DNA of 64,000 nt, from the NCBI GenBank assembly GCA_047967505.1, contig CM106538.1. One strand, 5' to 3'. This DNA is from Dipteris shenzhenensis (taxonomy: Eukaryota > Polypodiophyta > Polypodiopsida > Gleicheniales). Shown one piece after another: positions 11,451 through 22,564 of the stretch (the first letter of the stretch is position 1; each line of letters starts with the position of its first letter). A program made the position numbers and the translations under genes. The notes beneath the pieces were generated by a model, which saw only the letters and a list, made by a program, of their open reading frames with translations, was not told the DNA's origin and did not search any database.

Positions 11451-11695
11451 ATGAAGGAGAAAGCCTTCATTACCTCAACAAAGATGATTTACATTCCTTT
11501 TACACATGCATGCACTTTGTTTGCTTACCACACTTAAGCCTACGTCTCTCACCGGAACATGACTTGAGGTCCTGAGCTACACGTATACTACAATCGACAA
11601 CTCTAATATATCTATAGGTGACAAAAAGCCTCGGAACCCTGCAAACATAGAATACCCAGCTCTTTCTACGGAAGCAGTAGGAAAGAGCAAACATT

Positions 11696-11713
11696 TGGTG
11701 CCATTGCTGGGGA
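11696..11713 (+). promoter_or_regulatory. Primer binding site, tRNA-Asp type
   Basis: TGGTGCCATTGCTGGGGA matches the 18-base complement of the plant tRNA-Asp 3' end at 15 of 18 positions. All three mismatches sit at CpG sites of that complement (CG to TG or CA). It lies two bases after the 5' LTR end. Confidence 0.85.
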
Positions 11714-11994
11714 GACTAGCATCTCAAGTAGTGAGTAAACATACATAGGTATGTGTAAAAAACAAACTACTTCGAACTTTCATGAACTTAACACTCAAGG
11801 GCAAGGAGAGTAAATTTTTTTTTCCATTTCTAGCCAAACATATCAATCCCAAGCATCAACCTTGGGTTACTACCTGAAGAAATTTTCTTTATTTCTTAAA
11901 TAGAAGACACATGATAAACAATTAGGCTAGGTAGTGGACACGAATGCGTAGAGCTTCCAATTTCGATCATTTCACCTTTTTGTAGAAAAGCAAA

Positions 11995-12094
11995 NNNNNN
12001 NNNNNNNNNNNNNNNNNNNNNNNNNNNNNNNNNNNNNNNNNNNNNNNNNNNNNNNNNNNNNNNNNNNNNNNNNNNNNNNNNNNNNNNNNNNNNN
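11995..12094. other. Assembly gap (100 N)
   Basis: Exactly 100 N, a conventional placeholder length, so the true gap size is unknown. Sequence on its right is extremely C-rich. Confidence 0.99.
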
Positions 12095-12640
12095 TCTGTA
12101 ACCCTCCCCCCACCCCCACTCTCCGCCCCCATCTCTGCCCCCTGCCCACCCTGTGGCGGTGCATGCAGTGCTGCCCCGCCCTGCCTCGCCCCATGCTCTC
12201 CGCCCCTCACCCGCCCCTCGGTGCTGCCCTCCCCCCCGACACTGCCCCGTAGTGCCACCTCGCCTCGCCCCCCCGCTCTCTGCCCCCTCTTTGCCCCTCG
12301 CCCACCCCGTAGCGATGAACGTAGCGTCCCTAGCTCTCTGCCCCCCCTGCCCCCCGCTCTCCACCCCCCTCTCTGCCCCCCGCCCGCCCCGCGGTGCTGC
12401 TCCGTAGCGTCGCCCCACGCCGCCCTGCACCCCGCTCTCTACTGCCCTCACCCCCACCCCCTCTCCTCTCACCCCCCTCTCCTCTCACCCTCCTCTCCGC
12501 TCACCCCTGCCCTCACCCCCCGCCCCCTCTCCCATCACCCCCCGCCCCCCTCTCCTCTCCCCCCTTGCCCTCCCCCACTGTGCAAAACCCCCCCACCCCC
12601 CACCCCCCGCGCCGCCGCGAGCGACACCCCCCCACTGTCC
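12095..12640. repeat. C-rich, strand-asymmetric tract next to the gap
   Basis: About 550 bp dominated by C on the + strand, with few A and G. Words such as CTCTGCCCCC, CGCCCCTC and CTCTCCTCTCACCCCC recur. The minus strand therefore carries dense G-runs that could form quadruplexes, which may explain the gap. Open frames on both strands here follow from composition and are not genes. It could belong to the element's leader or be a scaffolding artefact. Confidence 0.7.
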
Positions 12641-12659
12641 AAAAAACAAAAAAAAAACC

Positions 12660-12910
12660 AAAAAACCCTAAACTAACTTTAGTTAGGTTCATTAAGTTAG
12701 GTTAGTATTACCCTGGGTTAGGTTAGTATTGCCCTCTATTAGGCTAATTTTAATCGTAGCTAGGTCAGTCTAACTGTTAGTTAGTTACTCTAACTAGGTT
12801 AGTTGAACTAACTATGGTCAATCTAACCATCACAAGGCTAGGTTAGACTAACTGATTAGCATCTAACTAGACAAATAGGTTAGTTAATCTAACTAGATCA
12901 ACTTCGTTTC
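12660..12910 (+). repeat. Degenerate TTAGGTTAGT / CTAACTAGGTTAG repeats
   Basis: Short motifs such as GTTAGGTTAGTATT, CTAACTAGGTTAG and TTAGTTACTCTAAC recur in both orientations across the leader. Function unknown. Confidence 0.5.
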
Positions 12911-13499
12911 AACCCCTTGGCTGGACTTAAAGTCCATTCACACCACCATTAGGACCCCCCAATGCAAAATTCACCTACTTTAACCTCTCGAAACTCATCC
13001 GTTTGGGACCCAAATTGAACCCCGTTCGAACCCAAATTTCACACACGGAAACACACGCTACGGGGTATTTTTCTAACCCATTGCACACCATTTTGGCATC
13101 CCTAGCACTCGTTCATTTGCACCCCCATGTGGGCCTCGTTTCGCACAAACTCGATCATATCTTCACATTGTGACCTCCGATTAACGATCCGTCTGCACCG
13201 ACACATTTCCCTACACATGTAGAACAATCTTAGGCACATTATTAACACGACGGTCCCTACACAAACTAACACCACTCTAACTCTCCTAACAAAGCTACAT
13301 CCACACCCGCACTTGGGGCAGCGACACCCTTGGCAAATCATGCACAATCTACATATAGCTACATTTCGGCCAATGCCTTCGACTCCAATGCTCACCACAT
13401 CTGCATATAACTCCGCTGCAACAACTGCCACCACCAATCCTCTACCCTGAATCCCCCCCTGAGATTCAACCACTCCCTCTAACTCCTCCACGCCCCAAC

Positions 13500-14617
13500 A
13501 TGGCTGGATGCCATCATGACAATGATGGGGATCTCGACCTTGATGCAGAGGCTGACAACTTCCATTGAAGAAATAACAACATCAAGGTTGACGCCCCTTG
13601 GGAAAACTAGAACTTCCCAAATATAATGGTAGGGGAGACCAGCCCACTTCCTCCAGCATTTTGATACCACATGTCGAGCAGGTGGCGATCAATCCCATGA
13701 AACCAAGGTGGCTTGGTTTCCAATGGCCTTAATTGATGAAGCATCAGAATGGTACCTAGACCTTCTCGTGGAAGAATGCACCACATGGGACCTACTTCAA
13801 ACTGAATTCAAACGATGCTTTCAAACGGAGAGGTTACAAGATGATCCCGCTCTCCAACTCAGTAAGATCGAACAAGGCCGGAGGGAAGATGTACGCACAT
13901 ACCTCAGAAAGATGAAGAGATTGATCACCAAATGTGACCCACGCCCAGATGCAAAGTACCTCATGGCATTGGAGACATCGAGGATGGCATGACAGATTCA
14001 GACACTAGCAGTGATGATGGCAAATCAAATACATGAGATAAGCACTCGAAAAAGGGTAAATCAAAGGACACTACCGAAACATCCAATGAAGATCACCTAG
14101 AGGCCACCTAGAGGCCATGACCTTGAAGCTGAAAGAAGATATGATGCAGGCCATGGATCAAAAACTCCACTTGTCTCAGCCGCCAACTCAAACATATCCA
14201 CGGCGAGAAAATGTTTAGTGTCCACACTGCTTGGCAAATCATAAAGCAAATGAGTGCCCAGTCCTAAGAGCTAGGATCACTGCACAAGAAAATCCACCAC
14301 CACGGTTGTGGTGCCATATCTACATCGTCGATGGCCATGATGAGAACAGTTCCATCTTCAACATGCGCAACAATCCACCTCGACCTCCACAATACCAAGC
14401 AGCACCCATGCCAATATACAGGCAAGCAGCAATTGCACAAGTACCCCCAACTCTGAGGCTAAATGCTTTTCCCGTTCGGACACAAGTCCCACAACTACTC
14501 AGGAATCCGAATCCACGACCGTATCCAAGAGCACCAAATCCAACTCCTCAGGCAGTTCCCATACATCAATTACAAGCCGAGGTGGCAGAGGACATGCCTA
14601 TATGGATTTTCCCATGA
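13500..14617 (+). pseudogene. Gag of 14 kb element, broken
   Basis: The retrotransposon gag core is clear at 13640-13960: after a frameshift it reads TCRAGGDQSHETKVAWFPM, then LIDEASEWYLDLLVEE and TWDLLQTEFKRCFQ. Stops interrupt the part before 13700 and again near 13990. A compact zinc knuckle, CPHCLANHKANEC, starts at 14219. Its spacing is CX2CX3HX4C, one residue shorter than the usual CX2CX4HX4C. A Pro-rich C-terminal part runs to 14617. Gag would form the particle that packages element RNA. The start is uncertain because the N-terminus is degraded. Confidence 0.75.
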
Positions 14618-14999
14618 AAAATAAGGTCCCAGAACAAACAAAGACTAAGCCTGACGTCCCCATCAGCATCATTGGGTGGACCATCAAAGTCTGGGTTTGG
14701 CAAGTGTAAAGTCACAACCTGTCAATGTAATTACACGCCAATAGAAAGAGGCCACCAAGGATCCTAACATTCCAATCCAACCAAAGTGACTTCTGAAAAA
14801 GAAAGCACAAGTGCCTCCCCCTCAGCCAAGCAATGAGCAACCGAGCTCATCCACATCAACTCTTGAGCCTCAAATAAAAGAAACTCCATACCCGAATGCA
14901 AAGGTGGAGAAGGCTCGTTTTCAGGTACTTCAGCAATGGGTCCAAAATGAACAAGCTCAATTTGAGGCTGAGAAACAAGCTTAAGACCCAATCCATGAC

Positions 15000-16562
15000 T
15001 TGGCCCCACAAAGTATTGATATTGTACTCAAGCCTTTGTTCCAACAACAGACTCCACAACAGAATGTACCGCTATGTCAACTTGAAGGAGCCGCACTCTC
15101 TAGCATCCTGAGTTGCCCTATGTCAATTCCCATCGGAATCCTCCTACGAAACTATCCCAATCTCTGGGAGAGTTTCAAAGGATGGATTCAACTTGCAAAT
15201 CCCCCTCCACCTATGAACGACATTGAAGACATCCCTGTGCGGATGGGTGAGAGAGATGACATATGCAACATTACTATGCCTTTGATCTAGAAGGCATATA
15301 ATGAAGTCCAAGCCATAGTGGATGGTGGAGCAGGTGTCAATGTCCTATCAAAGGAGATCTACGAAGAATGGGGTCTCCCACCAATGCAAAAGGCTAATTT
15401 TAACATACGCCTTGCTGATGATTTATGGGCTAAACCCTTGGGAATAGTGAATGGCATGTCCACAAAGATTGCAGGAGTCTGCTTTTCCCTTCAATTCACA
15501 ATCTTGGATCTCCCCAAAAAATCCTATCAAATCTTACTAGGATGTCCTTGGTTACGGGAACCATCAGTCCTCCATGACTGGGGAACTGATAGACTGACAA
15601 TCCAGAATCGAGACACTGCAATCAAGGTGAATGTGGGGATAGAAGCTATTAAACCAATTGTTCCTAGAGCATTGGGTGACACATCTTCCACGACAATCTC
15701 AAGCAAATCAGCTCCCTTGCGACATCATGCCATAGCAGGTGACTCACAAAGCAATGTTAATAACTGGATACAAACATTGGCAACCATCGACAACTGCCAT
15801 TCATTAGACCCCATCTTCTCACAGATAGATGCTAATGCACTATAGGTCGATCCTCCATCGACACATGAAGAACCAATCAATCTAGAGATGCCATTCTTTA
15901 TGGCTGACCTCGAATGGGATAATGAACCTAAAGAAGATACCAATACCAATGATGACTCTGATTTTCCTTGGGACCTTGAAACAGAGGCTGCGAATGTTGA
16001 AATTGAAGATCAAATCTTTGATAATGACCTAGCCATTCTGCATGCCCTAATGGCAGTCAAGCTCCCAAAAGTTGAACCTCCATAGTTGAATAATAGTAGA
16101 AGATCCCACAAGAAAGCTGCAAGAGGAAATCACAGGAAAGCCAAGGCCGAGCACTTTAATGAATTCGAATGAGTCCAATCAAGGATTGTCGAATTGTACC
16201 TTGCAAAGTCAGCTCCCTCAAAATCAGAACCATTGCCTCTTGAATGGTCCCCTGAGGGACTAGAAGGAGTATGTGCAGCACATGAACCCTTACTTGGAAA
16301 CACCTTACTAGTGGAAAAGTTACCCCACAGTTCCCAACATAAGAAGTTTCGGAAATATAAGCCACATGTGCGGATGAAGCTCGATCAAGCAATTTCAGAA
16401 AAAGAAAGAAAAGAAGAGCCTAACAAATTAATCAATGCAACTATGCCACCCAGTACACATGACACATGTCAGGCTAGTTCAACCCCATCAGAGGCCGATC
16501 TTCAAGAAGTGCTAGAATACTTCAAGAATTATACAAGTGATAGTGCAATAGTGCACCAATAG
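15000..16562 (+). pseudogene. Protease region of 14 kb element, broken
   Basis: The retropepsin core lies at about 15294-15600: AIVDGGAGVNVLSKEIYEEW is the active-site region, with DGG in the place of D-S/T-G, a variant also seen in plant Ty3/gypsy proteins. ILLGCPWLRE is the C-terminal hydrophobic-Gly motif. The same frame continues with stops near 15843 and 16083 through an acidic linker to 16561, and the RT frame then begins in another phase. Protease would cut the Gag-Pol polyprotein. The stop near 15288 lies just upstream of the active site. Confidence 0.8.
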
Positions 16563-16564
16563 CA

Positions 16565-18306
16565 ATGCCAAGACCACTCACAGAGTCTGAAGTTCAAGAA
16601 ATTGATAGCATTGGAGAAACTCCAATATATGAGGGACCGGCAAAAACATGCACAATAAACCTTGCCCTTGAAGGGGAGGAAGAGAAATTGGTTTTCATTG
16701 GGAAACAACTCCGTCAAGAAGATGAAACCAAACTCAAAGAACCCCTAATGGAATACCATGACTGCCTAGCATGGTCATACAAAGAGATGAAAGGAATTTC
16801 ACCAAAAGTGGTAGTACACACGATACCTATAAGGGAAGGTGCTCACCCTAAGGTATGTGGACCTTATCGCACAAATCCTAAATATGGCACCATGGTTTAT
16901 GACAAGCTAGAAAAACTCCTAGATGCCGGATTCATCTACGAGATAGAGCACACTGATTGGGTTTCACCCATTGTCATTGTACCTGAATGCAACAAGAAGC
17001 TCAGAATATGCATAAACTTAAAAAATGTGAATGTCGCTACAATTAGAGATCACTATCCTCTACCCTTAACAGAAACAGTGTTGGAAAAGGTGACAGGATC
17101 CGAAATATATAGCTTCTTGGATGGCTTCAATGGCTATAACCAAGTACACATTGCTCCTCAAGACAATCAAAAACAGCATGTGCTATAGAATGGGGTATTT
17201 TTGCATATAGAGTCATGCCATTCGGCCTTTGTAATGCCCCAGCCACATTCTAGCGAGTCATGTTCATAGCTTTCAAGTCATCTTTGAATAAGTCTTTACA
17301 GGTGTTCTTGGATGATTTGTGCATCCATTCAAACAAACAGGACCACTTCAAATGTCTTGAAGAAGTACTAATCAAATGTAGGGAGTATGGCATCTCCCTA
17401 AATCCAACAAAATGCTTGTTCATGGTCACCCATAGAGTTGTTTTGGGACACATTGTCTCTCAACATGGGATTGCAACTGACATGGACAAAATCAAAATCA
17501 TCATGGAATTGCCTCCTTCTACAAATTCCAAAGGTGTACAGGTCTTTATGGGACATGCCGGCTATTATAGAAGATTTATATTATGGTATGCCATGATAGC
17601 TAGACCACTTTACAAATTATTAGTGGAGTTCTTATGGACCGAAGAGTGCGACCAAGCCTTTGAGCGTTTAAAGTGGCACCTAATCACAACACCCATCCTT
17701 ATATCTCCCAATTGGGATATTGATTTTCATGTACATACTGATGGATCCAAGTATGCAATTGGGAGTGTGCTTTGTCAACCTAGTGAACATAAGAAAGACT
17801 ACCCCTTCTACTTTGCCAGTCGATAACTCAATGATGCAGAGATCAACTATACAACCACAGAACGAGAAGCCCTAGCAATGGTGTATAGCGTAAAGAAATT
17901 TTGGCACTATCTCCTCGCAAATGATTTTGTCTTCTACATTGACCATCAAGCATTGCTTTATCTTGTGAACCGTCCGTGTACCACAGGAAGAATAACCAGA
18001 TGGCTCCTCTTGCTGCAAGAATTCAACTTCAAAATCGTGGTCCGCGAAAGTGCCCAACACTACATTGCCGATCACATGTCTCGAGTCAAGACAAGAGAAG
18101 AAGCCACTGGAGTAGAAGACAACTTACCAGATGCCACACTATTTCAAATAGATGCTGTTCTAGAATGGTATGGAGATATCATTGGGTACGTGATGGCAGG
18201 AAGACCACCCTTTGACATGAAAGTAGTAGATGCTAGAAAATTGATTCTAAAAATTGCACCCTATCAACCCATTGCAAGACAACTGTACAAGATGGGCAAG
18301 GACTAG
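16565..18306 (+). pseudogene. RT-RNase H of 14 kb element, broken
   Basis: RT starts with a linker and reaches DAGFIYEIEHTDWVSPIVIV and SFLDGFNGYNQV. A one-base deletion in the A-run near 17165-17175 shifts the frame; the next frame carries MPFGLCNAPATF. The catalytic box FLDD is intact at 17305-17316. RNase H follows with its first Asp in HTDGSKYAIGSVL (17740), then TTTEREALAMVYSVKKF and FYIDHQALLYL. In-frame stops lie at 17251, 17824 and 18304, each one C-to-T change from a Gln codon. Apart from these breaks the catalytic residues I can see are retained. Confidence 0.88.
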
Positions 18307-19400
18307 ATATTAAGAAGATGTGTAATGCCTCATGAGATCATGCCAATCCTGAGTGAAGTCCATGAAGGCATTGCAGGAGGACACTTCCAAGGGGAAGCCA
18401 CAGCAAGAAAAGTTCTCCTTGCAAGCTACTGGTGGCCAACACTATGGGCAGATGCCTATGAATATGTAAAAGGCTGTGATGTTTGTCAACGGACTATTTA
18501 ACCACAACACAAAGACTTCAATCCCCTAACACCAATTGTTGCATAGAAACCATTTGAAAAATGGGGGATGGACTATGTGGGTCCCATACATCTAGCAGCA
18601 AAAGGAACACAGGCATGCTACATCATTGTGGCCACTGATTACTTTACAAAATGGGCTGAAGCTAAAGTAGTCAGAAAGGTAGATGCCAGAAGCACAGCAA
18701 GATTCTTATACAAAAATGTGATCACCTGATTCGGATGCCCCATTGAAATTGTGTCAGATAGAGGCACACATTTTGTCAATGAGGTAATCCAAGAACTCTT
18801 GTCTGGCTTCATGGTAATCCATAGAAAAGGCACACCCTACTACCCCCAAGGAAATGGACTAGCAGAATCCACAAACAAAATAATATGCATTATCCTCACC
18901 AAGGTAGTAGAACCACAATGTTTTGATTGGTCAGAGAAACTGAATGTAGCCTTATGGGCATATAGAACCACATTTTGGTGTACGGCCTTGAAGCTGTGGT
19001 CCCACTCGAATGTGTAATACCAAGTCTACGCATCGCAGTATAGGAACGCATGGGTGACCATGAATCCTTGAAAGAAAGGCTCTATCAGTTGGAAAAGCAT
19101 ACAGAGACAAGACTAGTTGCCTACCATGCCATGACAACATAAAAACGTAGAGGAAAGGCATGGTTTGACAGAAACCTTGAAGCTAAAGACATCAAGGAAG
19201 GTGACTTAGTCTTGTTATACAATGCCAATGTACATAAGGGGAAACTGAAGTATCTAGGTCAAGGACCATACCGAGTACAAAAGGTGAATCCCATCGAAGC
19301 TGTACTGCTTGAAACATTGGATGGAGTCCAATTCAACACAATAATAAATGGGAGTGAAGCGCTACTACATCAACACGCAAGCCATCCCCGACAAAAATGA
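18307..19400 (+). pseudogene. Integrase of 14 kb element, broken
   Basis: Zinc-binding residues are present (HEGIAGGH, then CDVCQ). The catalytic triad is intact: Asp at 18637 (ATDYFTKW), Asp at 18757 (SDRGTHF) and Glu at 18865 (GNGLAES). The last two are separated by exactly 35 residues, as in D,D35E integrases. Stops at 18499, 18544 and 18727 are each one C-to-T change from Gln or Arg codons. A frameshift and stop lie between about 18990 and 19200. The C-terminal part (LGQGPYRVQKV) is in another frame and ends at 19400. It would insert element DNA into the genome. Confidence 0.88.
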
Positions 19401-19758
19401 AGATTTGGGAAACCAAGTATTCCTTAGTTAGGATTAGATTGTATCACGAGCACTCACTTGCATATGTATGTCTTCGCACATATAGGTAGCATCAATCGAT
19501 TTTACCTAGGGCTCAGAAGTGATGAATGAGTTCTAGCTGCCCTGTGAAAATCCTAGCAAAAAAGCATATAGTTAGTCCCTACCTAGCTACTAGGTCATGT
19601 ACACTCACACGCTTTCACTTAGACACATAGATGATTGCATGAACAATTGTACCACACACTTTCATTCCACACTCTCAAAGGAATTATAAAAAAAGATCTC
19701 TCTCCCACACACACACACACAGAAAGGTCATACCGGCATGCCAATCAATGTATAGGAC

Positions 19759-20434
19759 ATGCACATGGAAGCAGGTTCTGAAAAGATGTCGCCACTAAAG
19801 AGGATGCGCAGAAAGAGCCCACCGCCTCAACCATGGGACCCCCTCCAGAATTCACAGCCATCTACATCCTCTCAACCATGGAGACCACAGGCATTCGTGG
19901 TCCAAAGCGATAGCTCCGAAGAAGATTCAGTGCATGACCAAGCAGAACAAATGCCACCCCAATCACAACCAGCCTACACAACCATTAACAAGGCCCAATC
20001 ACTAGAACTTGTATGGCCACCCACATCGACTTATGCTCTTTCCCAGGATGCAACATTTTACTTAGAGCGGGGTCTAGGCAGTTTGCATGAGAGCCTCAAA
20101 TCCTTGGAGGACAATCCTACCCTGACCAGCTACATCAAGGACTTTCTCCATTCTTACTACTCCAGCAATGCAAAAGATGGCAAGTACGCTACAATCACTG
20201 TACAACAGAGCCCACTCAACGTTATCCTCGATAGTATAGTCATTCAAAAGGCTTTCTCACTACACAACAAGGTGGCAAATACCCTAAACGGTCTGCTGAT
20301 GCAAAGTTTATTGAAGTATAGTCTCTCCTCACCAAGGGCACATTGATCCATAGAGATGGCATATTGCTTCGCACAATCCTTGACCATCGCCTCAAGGAAG
20401 CAACACAATTCCTATCCACAATCCTGGGAATTAA
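19759..20434 (+). pseudogene. Post-pol ORF, N-terminal part (unknown)
   Basis: Begins at ATG 19759, about 360 bp after integrase, with a Pro/Ser/Gln-rich acidic segment (PPPQPWDPLQ, SDSSEEDSVHDQAEQ). A more structured part follows (TFYLERGLGSLHESLKSLED, then IQKAFSLHNKVANTL). A frameshift near 20310-20340 moves the frame, which continues with LTKGTLIHRDGILLRTILDH to a stop at about 20434. I recognise no domain. Its position, matching that of the extra ORF in some plant Ty3/gypsy elements, suggests an element-encoded accessory protein. Confidence 0.5.
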
Positions 20435-20473
20435 GTAAGGTAAAGATGCTCCCTTCCACTCTGCACATTTGTT

Positions 20474-20968
20474 TTGCTGAGTAGGAAGCTAAAACAAGAC
20501 TGGGTCCAACACTTCGTCATTTTCTTTACAAAAAAACTCGATGGTTCTTCAGGCCAAAAATGTAAAATTCCACACTTATTGGCTATAATCATAAAAAAAG
20601 AACTACAAGAAAGAGAAATGACTCTACCCCAGTTACCAAAACCAATTAAGGAGTTGGACATACCCTTCTCACCAGTATGGGAGCCGTTATCAACTTCTCC
20701 AACTATCACATTGATAAGTGCAGATGCCTTAGCAGAAGTACCTAATTTGGAGGTCAGGATTGCAGAATTGCCCCATGAGATGCTACAGCTCGGTGCACAA
20801 CTGCAACCAATAAGTCTCCACCAACAGCACCAACTAGAGCTCGAGACAAGATCGGCACCCGAATTGGAGGAAAGATCGGCACTAGAGCCTAAGACTACAT
20901 CAGCACTCGAACCACCCATTGACGCCATGCCAGTCGATGAGCCACAAGGGGAGCTATCAATAGTATGA
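20474..20968 (+). pseudogene. Post-pol ORF, second part (unknown)
   Basis: A 164-codon open frame. The N-terminal third is basic and hydrophobic (KLKQDWVQHFVIFFTKKLDG, IPHLLAIIIKKELQERE). The rest is Pro/Glu/Leu-rich and contains a short internal repeat (ELETRSAPELEERSALEPKT). It probably continues the frame that begins at 19759. No family is recognised. It ends at TGA 20966. Confidence 0.45.
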
Positions 20969-21099
20969 CTATTGTACACAAGGGATTGAAATGCCATTGG
21001 AACAACCTCCCCCAAGTATGGCTACATGGGCACCACTTGTATCAGCAATACCACTAGACCTCATCACCATCTATCATTCTCCAACATCAAGCTAGCCAA

Positions 21100-21852
21100 A
21101 TGATCCAAATGTCAGAACTATTCACTAGCTTGGCCAAGGAAGAATATGCAAGAGAATTGGAAAGGCAGACTGCATCAGAAATCGAAGACCAATTCCAGGC
21201 AATCACCATAGAGGTCAAGGCACTTCGGGCACAGATAGATGAGAAGGAGGTAGAAGAAGTGTGCATGAACCAAGCTCTCCAAGCTCAAGAGCAGGCAGTA
21301 AGGGATGTGACCTCCAACCTCCACCAAAGTCAAACACAGCTGACTGTGGTAGTAGAAGCAACGGCAATCCTATAGACCTACTATAACTCCTTGACATCTG
21401 CACATGCACAACAGACGGAGGTAGTGGCACAAGCTCGACTCACTCTAATTCACAAAGAAGAAGAGCTCTAGGATTGCAAAGATAAGCTTGAAGACATGAA
21501 ACAATCTTTGGCAGTACGTGCCTTCAGCATTGATGAGCTTACAAGGGAATGCCGAATCTTAAAAGACCAACTTGCTATCGTTCAAGAGGCCAGCACTTCA
21601 CAAGCCCAAGTCTTGGACCAATGGTCCAATACCACCGAAGACATTCCTCAACAGGCAAAGGTCACCTTGCAAATGAGAAAGCTTAAGGAGGCATACACAA
21701 CCATCTACCATCAATACAAAGAAAAAATGAATGAGATGCACTCCCAAAAAATAATCATCTCCAAGCTTGAACTCCAATTGCTAGTGCACAACAATGAGGC
21801 ATTGGAAGACAACACCAATGACACCCCACTACAATGCACAACCGTGGTGTAG
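21100..21852 (+). pseudogene. Post-pol ORF, coiled-coil part
   Basis: One frame with two internal stops (TAG at about 21373 and 21469) encodes a Glu/Gln/Lys/Leu-rich sequence with heptad-like spacing of hydrophobic residues: EYARELERQTASEIEDQFQ, VKALRAQIDEKEVEEV, LTRECRILKDQLAIVQEAS, LQMRKLKEAYTTIYHQYKEK. This predicts a long coiled coil of about 200 residues. Both stops are one transition from Gln. Coiled coils appear in many structural proteins, so the role is unknown. Confidence 0.55.
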
Positions 21853-22564
21853 CAAGAGCTTGTGGATGCTCTATAAGTGGAAGATCACCTCAATGCATGC
21901 GTGCTTATCCAATGGAAGCAACTCCAAATCAGGATCATATCTACTCATCCAACAATCAATTGGGAATGTTCCATCGGGACTAAAACCCTGTGTATAATTT
22001 GCCAAGACTTGTTTGAATATGAGAAGAATATCTTCTGCCTGTCTACACATGTCGGGTTTATAACACTCAGGATGGATGCTTTCATTGCATATCTCTGCCT
22101 CATGGGTAGTCCTCCCCTTAGGGTTATTGTAGGTTTGTTGCCATTGCTACAAAGGCCATCCCTATTATTTGCACGGCATGACATAATTGACATCCCACCC
22201 ATGCAGCTGATTATCCCATCGCACTAGCAAAAAGAAGTGTCGAAAGATGACAAGGCCTATCTCACATCCAACTTCCCATATCTAACCACTCTTTCTGCCA
22301 ACATCATAACCTCACTTCCCCCTTGCTGCTACCACCATCTTAACCTTCCCCGAGCTCCATCCTCACATCTATTCCCTCCGTCGTCTCTGTGCTCATGCCT
22401 CTCACCATTTTCAACTTACCCAACAGTCACAAACTTATGAGCCCCTTACACCTAGCTTTTTCCCCTCCCTTGCTAATCCTACCCTTGAGGATTACCAAGC
22501 TGTTCAAACCATTTGCCCAATTCTTCACCCCCTCCCTTGTGCTCCCCCTTCCGCCACTATCACT

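Larger units (their letters stand above)
10517..11693 (+). repeat. 5' LTR of 14 kb element
   Basis: Starts TGTTGACTCTG and ends AAACA two bases before the primer site. In order it holds a 13-bp tandem array, a TATA box, a CCT-rich tract, a second tandem array of about 21-bp units, and a unique 3' section. The same order recurs at 23489-24655. Confidence 0.9.

Noticed and set aside
12095-12705. Pro/Arg/Ser-rich frames on both strands next to the gap
   Set aside because: Openness follows from C-rich composition. There is no domain, and one frame runs into N bases.
13102-13491. Cys-rich 129-codon minus-strand frame
   Set aside because: It lies in the leader opposite the gag direction. Its Cys pairs do not form a recognised zinc pattern, so it is probably a chance frame.
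20431-21015. Minus-strand 194-codon frame
   Set aside because: It is antisense to the post-pol frame, which has the better protein-like composition and the same strand as the element.
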